DNA from: a virus | DNA length: 38,582 bases | Virus record (IMG/VR): IMGVR_UViG_3300038436_000258 | Span: 1 to 38,582 of that record | Direction: 5' to 3' (one strand) | Shown here: piece after piece, positions 23,691-31,414 of the stretch | Layout: every line of letters starts with the position of its first letter | How positions within the stretch are numbered: the first letter of the stretch is position 1 | The notes under the pieces: generated by a model | The model's database searches: none | Told to the model about the DNA's origin: nothing | Seen by the model: only the letters and a program-made list of their open reading frames with translations | Program-made: the position numbers and the translations under genes

Positions 23691-24374
23691 CTACCTCTTT
23701 TCCTGAATGTGATCTTCAATGATCCTGCCGATAGTGTAATTAGTAGTAACCAAATCCCTTGTTGGATACTTATCCAATCCGTTGATCAAGGCCAATTGCC
23801 CTTTGATATCGTCCGGAAACTTTTTGCTTTTTCCATTTTTCAAATCATTGTTGAATGGGCTTTTGAAAAAGAGATCCACGACCTGGTTGGCTTTTTCCGG
23901 AGCCACCTTCGGATTACCGTTTTCAGCTCCCCAGCAAATCCACCCGGTTGAGTTCACATTCGGAAACGGCGCGTGATATGCGGTTGCTTCAGGGCTGAAT
24001 TCTTTTTTAGCTAAAGCAAAAACATAGAACAACCCTTCAGCACCAATAAATACCAACAGAGGCGCTGGTATGGTCAACTTTCCGGTGCCAGCCTCCTCTA
24101 TGCTGCACTTGGCCGGCTTTCTGATGAAAACAAACCAGGCGCCTTTTGAATTGTTACCGACCCTGATCACGCCTTCCAGAAGGTACCCGCTGTCTGACCC
24201 TTTGTGTGAGAAAGCCGCTGCCACTTCAGGTTCGCGGATGGATTTGGTGATCACGTGATTTTCTTCTGCTTGACTCTGCCAGATATTCGTTTCTTTGTAC
24301 TTGAAAAGATAATGCCCCTGGTCGGTGAAATACAACGCACCGGTAATATGCGGGTTATTGAAAAGATCAGTCAT
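23691..24374 (-). CDS. PRTRC system protein B, prokaryotic E2-like (family D type)
   Basis: A 227-residue protein that matches the PRTRC B / Prok-E2_D pattern: LFYVFALAKKEFSPEATAYHAPFPNV, then STGWICWG with Cys147, and a later LFFKSPFNNDLKNGK. Known members have 'ApfyNv...G.vC.Gs' followed by 'aFF.S.Fth', and the fit is good. By structural prediction from the literature this is an E2-like fold, with the Cys as candidate thioester acceptor. ATG at 24374 is preferred: it overlaps the previous stop by eight bases. A longer frame from 24434 would lie inside the neighbour. Biochemical activity has not been inferred from anything beyond this pattern. Confidence 0.8.
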   Translation of the reverse strand: MTDLFNNPHITGALYFTDQGHYLFKYKETNIWQSQAEENHVITKSIREPEVAAAFSHKGSDSGYLLEGVIRVGNNSKGAWFVFIRKPAKCSIEEAGTGKLTIPAPLLVFIGAEGLFYVFALAKKEFSPEATAYHAPFPNVNSTGWICWGAENGNPKVAPEKANQVVDLFFKSPFNNDLKNGKSKKFPDDIKGQLALINGLDKYPTRDLVTTNYTIGRIIEDHIQEKR

Positions 24375-25314
24375 GATCAGTTTCCTCCCTTTCGTACATA
24401 TCCACATCATCCGTTGTGTAAAGCGGATCAACATCTCTACGCAGGATAATATCCGCAGGTATAGGAATGTGATTAGCGATTATTCCGCTGGCCCCGGATT
24501 TCTTCATCGAACTCAATTGACTTCCTCTGAGGCCGTCATACAGAATTCGCAACAAACCTGGATCATTAGCCACCATTTCAGAAGCGCTTTCAAAATCAAG
24601 TAGATAAGGTTTAGCTATCTTCCAATCCCTTCGAAGCATCTTGAGGTTTTCTGTGTTGAATTCAAAATAAACTGAGTCGGGGTCTTCGATGTTGCAGTTC
24701 AGAAAAACGTTATAAGGCGGGAAGAATGCCTGTTCTACAGCTCGATACAATTCAGGCAATTTTCGTTTTTGCAGATACCGCTTGAGAAATTTTTCATCAA
24801 TCGGGATGGAGTAATCAAGCGATACTGGTTCGGTGAAAGGCCAATTAAAGTGATCGATGGCATTTTCCCAATAGTCTGGAAGGTCAGAATCCATAAAAGG
24901 AACATTTAATAGCAAAAGGAAAGCTGTCAGGCTGAACCATGGCATGGCGTCTACAATTGAACTGAGATGATCATCCGCATCATCAAAATTCCAGGTTGAA
25001 AAACTGTTGGGGTTGATCGCCAAAACATAATTGCCGTCGTCGTCCCAACAGTCTTCCATATCCATATTCATCAGTGGCATTTCTTCGGATAATATCTCAA
25101 TTACCGTACCGCAGTATGCGCCATCATCAAAGACACATTGGAGTGTTTTTAATCGTTCATCTTTGCCAAGCCCTGATTTTCTGGCGGCAATGATGATCTT
25201 GATCTGGCTGCGTCTGGCATTCAAAGTGTCGATGATTGCCCCGATCGGCTGTACACGCATGGTTCGCAGCTCATGAAGCGACATAACGTAATTCTTATCC
25301 TTCAGCAGTTCCAT
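24367..25314 (-). CDS. Hypothetical cassette protein, possibly PRTRC protein F
   Basis: A 315-residue acidic protein between the C and B genes. It starts immediately after the C stop and overlaps B by eight bases, so it belongs to the same translation-coupled block. Segments include LTAFLLLLNVPFMDSDLPDYW (about 132-152) and PLYTTDDVDMYER near the end, with many Asp/Glu and aromatic residues and no membrane helix. Size and position fit PRTRC F, but I cannot confirm the match by eye. No catalytic motif is recognised. A scaffold or target-recognition role is only a guess. Confidence 0.5.
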   Translation of the reverse strand: MELLKDKNYVMSLHELRTMRVQPIGAIIDTLNARRSQIKIIIAARKSGLGKDERLKTLQCVFDDGAYCGTVIEILSEEMPLMNMDMEDCWDDDGNYVLAINPNSFSTWNFDDADDHLSSIVDAMPWFSLTAFLLLLNVPFMDSDLPDYWENAIDHFNWPFTEPVSLDYSIPIDEKFLKRYLQKRKLPELYRAVEQAFFPPYNVFLNCNIEDPDSVYFEFNTENLKMLRRDWKIAKPYLLDFESASEMVANDPGLLRILYDGLRGSQLSSMKKSGASGIIANHIPIPADIILRRDVDPLYTTDDVDMYEREETDHD

Positions 25315-25848
25315 TTAGAATCCCGGTACAACCATTGGTGTAGGCTGGGGTTTGGTCTCAGATAGCAATTTTCGCGTTCCGGCCATGTTTGATACTTCGA
25401 TTTCTCCGATTTCTATTGCTTCTCTGATTTCCTCATCCCGTTTGAGCATCACTTCAAAGGGGATTTGGTTCATTGCCGGCATTTCCTTTTCCTTCTGATC
25501 CAGCTCCATCACAGGGTTGATTCCTTCAGGCGCATTGATTAACTTGCGCAGCACCTGGTCTTCATCCACTGTCTTGATAGATGAATTTAAGATTGCCCTT
25601 GTCAATTCCGCGTCATCATTAAAAGGATATTCATCAAAAGCGAGTACTTCTGCTTCAGCCCCTTTAGTGCCGGCCTGTTTGACCACCGTCACTGTGATCA
25701 CGCCATCCTTGGGTTCGGACCGCATGAACTTTGCATTGGCCGCCCCAGGGAAGTAAGGTGACAGCGCGCTTTTCAAAGCGTCATCATCACCGGCAATCTC
25801 TTCAGGCATTTCAATTTCTTGCCCTTCAATTGAAATTTTGTAATTCAT
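25315..25848 (-). CDS. PRTRC system protein C, ubiquitin-like, with C-terminal extension
   Basis: The first 63 residues look like PRTRC C (a small beta-grasp, ubiquitin-like family): YKISIEGQEIEMPEE, then LSPYFPGAANAKFMRSEP, ending TVTVVKQAGTKG at residues 60-63. Typical PRTRC C proteins end at or just after GTKG. Here 114 further residues follow (AEAEVLAFDEYPFNDD and onward to PMVVPGF), acidic then mixed, of unknown fold. Processing after GTKG by the JAB-like protein, or a two-domain protein, are alternatives. ATG at 25848 overlaps the upstream stop as ATGA, with AGGAG six bases before. It is central to the cassette. Confidence 0.7.
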   Translation of the reverse strand: MNYKISIEGQEIEMPEEIAGDDDALKSALSPYFPGAANAKFMRSEPKDGVITVTVVKQAGTKGAEAEVLAFDEYPFNDDAELTRAILNSSIKTVDEDQVLRKLINAPEGINPVMELDQKEKEMPAMNQIPFEVMLKRDEEIREAIEIGEIEVSNMAGTRKLLSETKPQPTPMVVPGF

Positions 25849-26087
25849 TTCATTCTCCTGTTGAAAAAAATGCCAAGCATCGCAATCACTTCAAGTGCTC
25901 CATCTTTTGTGAACTGCATCCCAGGATGCCTGGCTTTCAAAATCGACAACATGTCATTGGCCAAACTGTCTATACGCATCTTGTCATCATCCGATAGATT
26001 GGCAAATGCTGACTGGAGTGCCTCCCGCTTTTCTCCCAGAGAGAGGAGGTAAAACGGGAGTGATTCGTTTGCTTTTGCAGCCTGCAT
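25845..26087 (-). CDS. Small helical protein between ParB and PRTRC C genes
   Basis: An 80-residue, largely helical protein (LGEKREALQSAFANLSDDDKMRIDSL, then ALEVIAMLGIFFNRRMK). It starts one base after the ParB stop and ends overlapping the C start, so it is part of the operon. It has no recognised domain; a position next to parB suggests a ParB partner or, less likely, the PRTRC E slot. Nothing in the sequence settles this. Confidence 0.6.
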   Translation of the reverse strand: MQAAKANESLPFYLLSLGEKREALQSAFANLSDDDKMRIDSLANDMLSILKARHPGMQFTKDGALEVIAMLGIFFNRRMK

Positions 26088-26088
26088 T

Positions 26089-27291
26089 TCAGCCTTGTTC
26101 CATTTCTCTGATAACGCCTGGAAGCATTTCGACTTTCAACATGTTGAGAAATCGGAACTTCGGTGTTGGCCAACCAGGTTTGAGCAAAGAGACCGTCACC
26201 CCTTTGGTTTTCCAGGCCACTGACAGATAGATCGCATTCGGATCTTCCGGGTCTTTTTTGAGTTCCTCAATGACCGGTTTTTGCACCGGATGGTTCTCAG
26301 TCGATTGAGGTTGAGTCTCTTGTACTTCAGGTTCAGAATTCGATAAAGTGGCATTATCAGGTCTCTGGTCAGCTTCTTCAGAAGGAACTTCAGCTGCAGC
26401 CTCAAATGTTGGTTCCGATTCATCTTCACCTTCACCATTTGGATGGTTTATCCATTCATCGATATGGGATTGCGTGGCACGTATACCTGATGGAGGTGGC
26501 GGCATAAACTGGCCTGGCATTGGCGCGTCCGCAGGCTCCTCGTTGGCAGTGATCGTGTCATTTTCAATCACCACAGGCTCATCGACCAATTGAAGCTGTT
26601 CAGGTTCCGGGTGCAGAAACTTCATCCACTGGTCAACGACCTGCCTGATCGAATCACTAGTTAACTCACCGCAGCTGGCTGACGCCAAGAAATCTTGCAC
26701 AGTGTCGCCAAATTTCTCATTCAATCGGGCTTGATCTTCGCCAGACAATTCATAAATTGTGAGCAACGCCATTGCTGATCTAACGGCAACTTCACCAGCG
26801 GCAATCTGATTGAGCAAAAAGGTTGGCAGCCTGAGCATCCTAAGCATGTTAGATATACCGCTGCGGTCGATGCGAAGCTTCTCGGCTACTTTTTCCTGCG
26901 TCCAGGGGAAGGATTCCAGCATCTTTTGCACTGCCCTGGCCCTGTCGACAGGGTTAAAAGTCCTGCGTTTTTCGTTCTCATTGAATGCAGCAATTGCCAT
27001 CTGCTCATCGGATAAATTGTGAATGTAAAGCGGGAAGTTATCGTATTGTTCGTCGCCCAGACTACTGAGCAATTTATAAGCCGCCATTCTATGGTGACCA
27101 AAGGCCAATTGAAAACGGCCATCAACTGGTCTGGCAGTCGGGGTCTGCATCATACCGTTTTCTTTGATGTCATGAGCTAACCCCTCGGCATGAGCCTGAT
27201 CGATTTCACTCGTTTGCCATGGGTTGGCATCAATCATAAAAAGTGGGATGTGTTGTTTTTCTCCAGATTGTGCAATTTGATTTTCTTCCAT
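26089..27291 (-). CDS. parB: ParB-family protein of the PRTRC cassette
   Basis: This 400-residue protein has an N-terminal ParB/Srx (CTPase-type) domain: HIPLFMIDANPWQ (about 14-26), FGHHRMAAYKLL (about 64-75, the GxRR-type box here GHHR) and FNENEKRRTFNPVDRARA (about 103-120). A helix-turn-helix follows (TQEKVAEKLRIDRSGISNML, about 131-150). The C-terminal half is acidic and low-complexity from about 235 to 345, then ends in a small domain (SVAWKTKGVTVSLLKPGW). ParB proteins slide as DNA clamps from palindromic parS sites. AGGAG precedes the ATG. The parS-like palindromes across the window are candidate binding sites. No ParA gene is present. Confidence 0.85.
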   Translation of the reverse strand: MEENQIAQSGEKQHIPLFMIDANPWQTSEIDQAHAEGLAHDIKENGMMQTPTARPVDGRFQLAFGHHRMAAYKLLSSLGDEQYDNFPLYIHNLSDEQMAIAAFNENEKRRTFNPVDRARAVQKMLESFPWTQEKVAEKLRIDRSGISNMLRMLRLPTFLLNQIAAGEVAVRSAMALLTIYELSGEDQARLNEKFGDTVQDFLASASCGELTSDSIRQVVDQWMKFLHPEPEQLQLVDEPVVIENDTITANEEPADAPMPGQFMPPPPSGIRATQSHIDEWINHPNGEGEDESEPTFEAAAEVPSEEADQRPDNATLSNSEPEVQETQPQSTENHPVQKPVIEELKKDPEDPNAIYLSVAWKTKGVTVSLLKPGWPTPKFRFLNMLKVEMLPGVIREMEQG

Positions 27292-27363
27292 TATGAATTT
27301 CTCCTGTTAGTTGATTTCACGATAATATGTCACCCATGCTTTTGTCGGGGTGTAGAATCCTGA

Positions 27364-27666
27364 CTATTGAATTGCTCCAAGTGCCACCAATTGGCAAAAA
27401 TTGAGCGCGAAGCGCCCCATCTCCCTTTGACGGATGATGGTTTCAGCCTGTTCTTTAGTGATGTAAGTGATGCGGTGAACGGATTGAATACCAAACTTGC
27501 AATCAAACGCTTTGTGAACTTTTGTTTCAGGAACCTCTATACGGATATATTGCTTTCCATTGATGGTTTCATCTGATACATTGCCGGCGAACTGCTGATA
27601 ACCCACCAGCTCTACCAGCGCCCATTTTTCATCAGGTGAGGACTCAGGCTGGATTTCCATAACCAT
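27364..27666 (-). CDS. Conserved phage/plasmid hypothetical protein
   Basis: A 100-residue protein whose start EIQPESSPDEKWALVELVG followed by QQFAGNVSDE and YIRIEVPE resembles a widespread small protein of phages and plasmids (WALVELmGh...aG.vse...) that has no known function. The C-terminus has FGIQSVHRITYITKEQAETI. It overlaps the end of ssb by 23 bp, so it is co-translated with it. It lies upstream of ParB in the same operon. A link to replication or modified-base metabolism is possible but unproven. Confidence 0.6.
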   Translation of the reverse strand: MVMEIQPESSPDEKWALVELVGYQQFAGNVSDETINGKQYIRIEVPETKVHKAFDCKFGIQSVHRITYITKEQAETIIRQREMGRFALNFCQLVALGAIQ

Positions 27667-28066
27667 CTCCAGATTCCGGTTCGTCCAAAGAAATGTAGAC
27701 CGGATCGCCTGTTTGGGTAACGGTCGGAGTAAGGAACTTAACTATGCTTGCAGTGATCTCAAAATTGGCGTGTGGGTTGTGGCTTTCATCAAACCAAATT
27801 TTAGGACCCCCGGTTTTAGGGTCAATATTCAACCGACCCTCAACCATTACCGCCCGGCCTTTCGTGAGCAGTTTGTCGCAAGATTCTGCCAAACTTCCCC
27901 AGGCGCGGATGCTGTACCAGGTCGTCTCTTTCACCTGCTTGCCGGCTTTATCCAAATACACCCGCTCAGCAGCCAACGGGAATGATGCCACCGGCTGCCC
28001 TGCAGGCGTATATCTCATTTCAGGGTCTTTTCCAAGTCTGCCAATCATGATGTGTTTTTGATACAT
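27644..28066 (-). CDS. ssb: Single-stranded DNA-binding protein
   Basis: A 140-residue OB-fold protein that coats single-stranded DNA during phage replication. The SSB signature is clear: HIMIGRLGKDPEMRYTPAGQPVASF (residues 5-29), then ETTWYSIRAWGSLAESC and LLTKGRAVMVEGRL. The C-terminal tail is acidic but lacks the typical DDDIPF tip, ending DEPESGDGYGNPA, so helicase or polymerase recruitment may be altered. ATG at 28066 is chosen for its GGAG seven bases upstream; an in-frame start at 28102 has no such site. The long leader upstream (28067-28430) holds several hairpins and a direct repeat. Confidence 0.92.
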   Translation of the reverse strand: MYQKHIMIGRLGKDPEMRYTPAGQPVASFPLAAERVYLDKAGKQVKETTWYSIRAWGSLAESCDKLLTKGRAVMVEGRLNIDPKTGGPKIWFDESHNPHANFEITASIVKFLTPTVTQTGDPVYISLDEPESGDGYGNPA

Positions 28067-28430
28067 AGGGGTCTCCTGTGGAAATTGTTTGTAAGAGAAC
28101 ACCCGGGGCAGATTGAGGGGGGCAACCTACACCGGGATAGGTGGACGGCTTCTTTTTGAAAGACGATCTGCTGTGGGGTGAGGGGGGCACCTCTCAGCCA
28201 TCGGCCGCCCTAGCGTTTTTTGCGTACCCTGGATGATTTACCAGGGAGTGTGACCTGCAGCTGCTGTCACAACTGCAGGTTTGAAACTGTGGTCTCGTTT
28301 GTTAAAGGTCGGTGCGTTCTGTCAAACGCAGGTCTCATCCGACTTGCACCCGGCCGCGCCGCCGTTCGAAATTCTCTGCAGGAGAATATGAGCACCAGAG
28401 GCTATCCCGGTGGGCGCAGCCGATTATGGG
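28067..28430. other. Non-coding leader/possible origin region with hairpins and repeats
   Basis: No supported gene is seen in these 364 bases. They contain an 11-bp direct repeat TGAGGGGGGCA (28114-28124 and 28179-28189), a hairpin CCCTGG/CCAGGG near 28229-28248, an 8-bp stem ACCTGCAG/CTGCAGGT near 28252-28279, and a stem GCGTT/AACGC near 28310-28325. The region lies directly upstream of ssb. It could be a replication origin or a structured leader RNA. Confidence 0.5.
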
Positions 28431-28673
28431 TTATCCCATCACGACCGGTTGATCTCCAGTTTTCAAACGAAACGACTCTTCAACCACTTCCATCTCACTC
28501 AATAATTTTTCTCTGTTCAGACTCCACCAGCATGATCCAAATCTGGCAGTCAGGGTGGTGTAAACGAACCTTCTTGCATCAGCCCGTTTGGCGTCATATC
28601 CGCGGCTTTCCTGCATCCGCCTCTTGAATTCATCCATAATGTTTTTGGGGATCAAGTTATTGTTCGCTGCCAT
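28431..28673 (-). CDS. Small hypothetical early protein
   Basis: An 80-residue basic protein (MAANNNLIPKNIMDEFKRRM, then GYDAKRADARRFVYTTLTARFG). It overlaps the preceding zinc-finger gene by 17 bases and is the last gene before the structured leader of ssb. Helical, with several Arg/Lys; no family recognised. Probably expressed from the same leftward promoter at 29867-29895. Confidence 0.5.
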   Translation of the reverse strand: MAANNNLIPKNIMDEFKRRMQESRGYDAKRADARRFVYTTLTARFGSCWWSLNREKLLSEMEVVEESFRLKTGDQPVVMG

Positions 28674-28875
28674 CAGACCTCGCCTTCAATTCGTCAACGA
28701 TCTTTTGTTCTGTGATTAATCTGGCAGCGTCACAAGGTGGGCACACATAAAAGTGCTGACCGTTTCCGCCAAACATCGGGTAATCATGCTGAATGCCTTC
28801 ACCGGCTAAAAGCACACGCTTGCAGTCAGCACACTTGCACTTGCGTTGGTTGTGAGCGATCGGGTAGACTCTCAC
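28657..28875 (-). CDS. Small zinc-binding protein
   Basis: A 72-residue protein with four or more cysteines in a zinc-finger pattern: KCKCADC (about 13-19) and FYVCPPCDAARL (about 43-54). Starts with GTG at 28875, whose bases overlap the stop of the 34-residue gene upstream (GTGA), which supports translational coupling. The C-terminal part is helical and charged. Function unknown; DNA- or protein-binding is likely from the fold type. Confidence 0.6.
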   Translation of the reverse strand: MRVYPIAHNQRKCKCADCKRVLLAGEGIQHDYPMFGGNGQHFYVCPPCDAARLITEQKIVDELKARSDGSEQ

Positions 28876-28976
28876 AATGAAGCCCCGAGAACCATTCGCA
28901 AAATACGCTTGGCATTGGTGAAGTCGCCATCAAAAAGTGCTCTAAAAAATGTTTTTCGCGCAACAATCATATTCAT
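28872..28976 (-). CDS. Tiny basic peptide gene (34 residues)
   Basis: A 34-residue frame starts with ATG at 28976, with AGGA eight bases upstream, and ends TGA at 28872, overlapping the GTG start of the zinc-finger gene. The peptide (MNMIVARKTFFRALFDGDF, then TNAKRILRMVLGASL) is basic and amphipathic. Stop/start overlap and ribosome site support it as a real small gene, or as a coupling leader for its neighbour. Confidence 0.5.
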   Translation of the reverse strand: MNMIVARKTFFRALFDGDFTNAKRILRMVLGASL

Positions 28977-29105
28977 AATCAGTGTCCTTTCGTTTTCCCT
29001 CGGACCCGGGCGGTCAGCGGAGGAACTGCCTCCCACCCGGGGGCTCCTCCGGCATTAGGGAAGCCGGGATCGCTCAAAGGGTCGATGCTGTTGAATCTTG
29101 ATAAA

Positions 29106-29381
29106 TCAGGCGTTGGCCATAACCATCACTGTTCCAAATTGGTCAATCCTGCTTTTCAACTCGTTTTCAGGGCTGGTTTTCGCACCTTCGCGTTCTAAAG
29201 CGCGCAAGAAAATATTCAGGTCACTCACGGCTTCAGCAGCAATGGATTCCATTTCTTCTTCGGTATTCACCTTGTTTTTTGTGATCTGCTCAAGGCTGAT
29301 GATCACCTGCCTGACTAAAATTGCGCCATCATCACGAACATAGCTTGCATTGTTTGGCCATGGTCTTTGTTCTGTTGCCAT
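29106..29381 (-). CDS. Hypothetical helical early protein
   Basis: A 91-residue acidic helical protein (WPNNASYVRDDGAILVRQV, then ITKNKVNTEEEMESIAAEAV). No signature recognised. It lies in the early leftward operon between the RHH regulator and the zinc-finger gene, with GC-rich spacers on both sides that show no other gene (28977-29105 and 29382-29608). Confidence 0.55.
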   Translation of the reverse strand: MATEQRPWPNNASYVRDDGAILVRQVIISLEQITKNKVNTEEEMESIAAEAVSDLNIFLRALEREGAKTSPENELKSRIDQFGTVMVMANA

Positions 29382-29608
29382 TCTCTTTTCCTCCCGCCCG
29401 CTTTGGGGGCGCCCTGCGAAATCGGTTTGATTGTCGCCGAATGAGCAAGGGTTCTAGTTTGCCCGGTTCCGACCCGGATTTAGCTTTTTTTGACCTTTTT
29501 GCAGCCTAAATACACCCGAATTCGTCCGGATGTGATTTACCAGATTATTGGTGCTATTCTCTTGCTATGAAAACAAACGACTTACAAATTCACATTAGGG
29601 GGCCATGA

Positions 29609-29803
29609 TCAAGTTGGCTCCTTGACCAGCTCAGCCGGCTCAGATGCTCCGAGATCAATCCCTACCAACGAGGCGTCAATCCACGAAGCTAAAAGCTCAG
29701 ACCGATTCCTCCCGGAGACAGCAATAAGCCGTTCAAGCTTGCTCAAAGCGCTCAGCTTGAGTGAAAAGGTGACGCATATTGAACGATCTTGTTGTTCTGC
29801 CAT
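29609..29803 (-). CDS. Ribbon-helix-helix DNA-binding protein (first early gene)
   Basis: A 64-residue protein with a short strand (RSICVTFSLKL) followed by two helices (SALSKLERLIAVSG, then RNRSELLASWIDASLVG), the layout of MetJ/Arc-type regulators. It would bind DNA as a dimer. It is the first gene of the leftward operon and lies next to the divergent XRE repressor, so it may act as an early-gene regulator (Cro-like) in the lysis-lysogeny switch. This role is inferred from position and fold. Confidence 0.7.
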   Translation of the reverse strand: MAEQQDRSICVTFSLKLSALSKLERLIAVSGRNRSELLASWIDASLVGIDLGASEPAELVKEPT

Positions 29804-29854
29804 TTAATATCGTGTCCTTTTGTATTGCCTTAGATGCTACATATTCATTGCCTG

Positions 29855-29927
29855 TTGGCTATAAACATAATAGCAAATAATTATTTGGTTGTCAAGGGGT
29901 CAATTTTTTTAATTCCCATTGGCTATA
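29855..29927. promoter_or_regulatory. Lysogeny switch: leftward early promoter with repeated operator-like motif
   Basis: On the minus strand a consensus -35 TTGACA (29890-29895) and -10 TATTAT (29867-29872) are separated by 17 bp and should drive the RHH gene and the early operon. The 9-base motif TTGGCTATA occurs at 29855-29863, near the predicted start site, and at 29919-29927, beside the repressor gene. These are candidate operators for the XRE or RHH protein. No convincing rightward promoter for the repressor is seen. Confidence 0.65.
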
Positions 29928-29954
29928 TCCTAATGGATAGAATGTGTCTACATT

Positions 29955-30320
29955 ATGTCAACTACATTTCCTGCATGGTTAAAGAATCAAATCAAAGAGC
30001 ATGGGGTCAGCCAGGCTGAGTTTTCTCGTCGCTCTAACTTGTCGCCATCACAGGTAGCAAGATTACTATCTGGTGAAAGAAATCCGGGCGAAGATTCACT
30101 AAGAGCAATTGCCGATACCTTGGGTATCCCGATTGAAGCAGTGTACAGGGCAGCAGGTAGGTTGCCCTCAAAACCAAAAGAAAATATCGAAACGGAAGAA
30201 TTGCTTTTCTTGTGGGATCAGCTTTCTACCGCAGACAAAATTGAAATGAAAGAATTTATCAAGATCAAACTTGGACACAAAGGAGCCGTCAGTAAAAAGA
30301 AAACGGCTCTCAGTGTTTAA
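29955..30320 (+). CDS. XRE-family (HTH) phage repressor
   Basis: A 121-residue protein with an N-terminal helix-turn-helix of XRE/Cro type: LKNQIKEHGVSQAEFSRRSN (about 9-28), then LSPSQVARLLSGERNP and LRAIADTLGIPIEAVY. The C-terminal 50 residues are charged and helical, shorter than a LexA-type peptidase, so cleavage by RecA-type induction is unlikely. Divergent from the RHH gene across an operator-rich spacer, it is the best candidate for the CI-like lysogeny repressor. The ATG at 29955 has only a weak ribosome site, suggesting low or leaderless expression. Confidence 0.8.
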   Translation: MSTTFPAWLKNQIKEHGVSQAEFSRRSNLSPSQVARLLSGERNPGEDSLRAIADTLGIPIEAVYRAAGRLPSKPKENIETEELLFLWDQLSTADKIEMKEFIKIKLGHKGAVSKKKTALSV

Positions 30321-30334
30321 AAGGGCATTATAGA

Positions 30335-30359
30335 ACATATATACTATATGTGGTATAAT
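30335..30359 (+). promoter_or_regulatory. Promoter with inverted repeat upstream of the restriction-modification genes
   Basis: Extended -10 TGGTATAAT (-10 hexamer 30354-30359) preceded by a perfect 7-bp inverted repeat ACATATA/TATATGT (30335-30351) lying in the spacer. The repeat is placed like a control box. The leader to the methylase ATG is about 200 bases. Confidence 0.55.
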
Positions 30360-30565
30360 AAATGAAATAAAAATAGTATAGTAATAAAGACATTCTGAAT
30401 TGTTGTAATTGTATACAAACTAATTATTATGGCCGATAGATCTATTTTTTGCATGTGTGTACTAACATCAAGATCAGAAGACAAAGTTTTCTCCAATCAA
30501 ACTTTTTCTGAATTTACTGATCATCCTGCTTCCTTATGCAAATCTTATCGACACAAGGGGCACAA

Positions 30566-31414
30566 ATGAATCCGGTTCTCAAATATCGCGGCGGCAAATC
30601 GAGGGAAATTTCTCGTTTTTTACAGTATATCCCCGACGATTTTACTAATTATATTGAGCCCTTTTTTGGCGGAGGGGCCTTGTACTTTTTCCTTGAACCC
30701 GACAACGCGATCATTAACGATAAAAATGACCGACTAATGACTTTTTATCGCCAACTAAGGGATAACTACCCTCAAATGCGAAAAGAGTTAGATGCCCTTC
30801 AAAAACAATATGAATTGAACCAAACTGCATATAAAGCATTAAAACAGATATCACCAGATGATCGTGTCCCCAATGCGAACGAAGATCTGTACTACAAATT
30901 ACGCACTCTTTTTAATAACCCTGACGGCACCTATTTGGATGGGGTTTTATATTTCTTTATCAACAAAACTGCTTATTCTGGAATGATTAGGTACAACAAT
31001 AATGGTGATTACAACGTGCCATTTGGCTTCTACCCTAATCTTAATACTAAGCTTGTAACTATTAATCATAGCGAATTACTAAGGCGAACGGATCTATTCA
31101 CGTTTGACTATAAACAAATTTTCGATATGGCAAAAGAAGATGATTTCATGTTCTTAGACCCACCATACGACTGTATCTTTAATGACTATGGCAATATAGA
31201 CATGATGAATGGATTTGATGAATCAGAACACCGTAGATTAGCAGCCGATTTTGAAAAACTACCATGTAGAGCATTAATGATAATTGGGAAAACTCCATTA
31301 ACAGAAGAACTTTATGGTAAATATATTTTCGATGAGTATTATAAAAATTATTCAGTAAATATTCGCAATCGCTTCAATAGTGACAAGTTACATCTAATCA
31401 TCAAAAATTATTAA
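30566..31414 (+). CDS. DNA adenine methylase, D12 class
   Basis: A 282-residue N6-adenine methyltransferase. Motif I-type segment KYRGGK (about 6-11) and EPFFGGGALYFFL (31-43) lie at the N-terminus, and the catalytic DPPY lies at 198-201 in FLDPPYDC. This is the Dam/D12 arrangement. Length is normal. ATG at 30566 is chosen because AAGGGG lies seven bases upstream; the frame is open 30 bases earlier without a site. It is followed after 20 bases by an AlwI-like endonuclease, so the pair is a restriction-modification unit. The recognition site is probably adenine-containing and AlwI-like, but this is inference. Confidence 0.85.
   Translation: MNPVLKYRGGKSREISRFLQYIPDDFTNYIEPFFGGGALYFFLEPDNAIINDKNDRLMTFYRQLRDNYPQMRKELDALQKQYELNQTAYKALKQISPDDRVPNANEDLYYKLRTLFNNPDGTYLDGVLYFFINKTAYSGMIRYNNNGDYNVPFGFYPNLNTKLVTINHSELLRRTDLFTFDYKQIFDMAKEDDFMFLDPPYDCIFNDYGNIDMMNGFDESEHRRLAADFEKLPCRALMIIGKTPLTEELYGKYIFDEYYKNYSVNIRNRFNSDKLHLIIKNY

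Noticed and set aside
28220-28627. A 135-codon plus-strand frame across the region upstream of ssb
   Set aside because: It overlaps the 80-residue minus-strand gene, has no ribosome site and the hairpins better explain the region.
28942-28970. A decayed seventh palindrome copy (AATGTTTTTCGCGCAACA-like)
   Set aside because: Only scattered similarity with broken arms; it lies in a coding region and does not preserve the dyad.
29567-29608. A 13-codon plus-strand ORF starting MKTNDLQ
   Set aside because: No ribosome site or promoter was convincing, and it ends next to the opposite-strand regulator gene.
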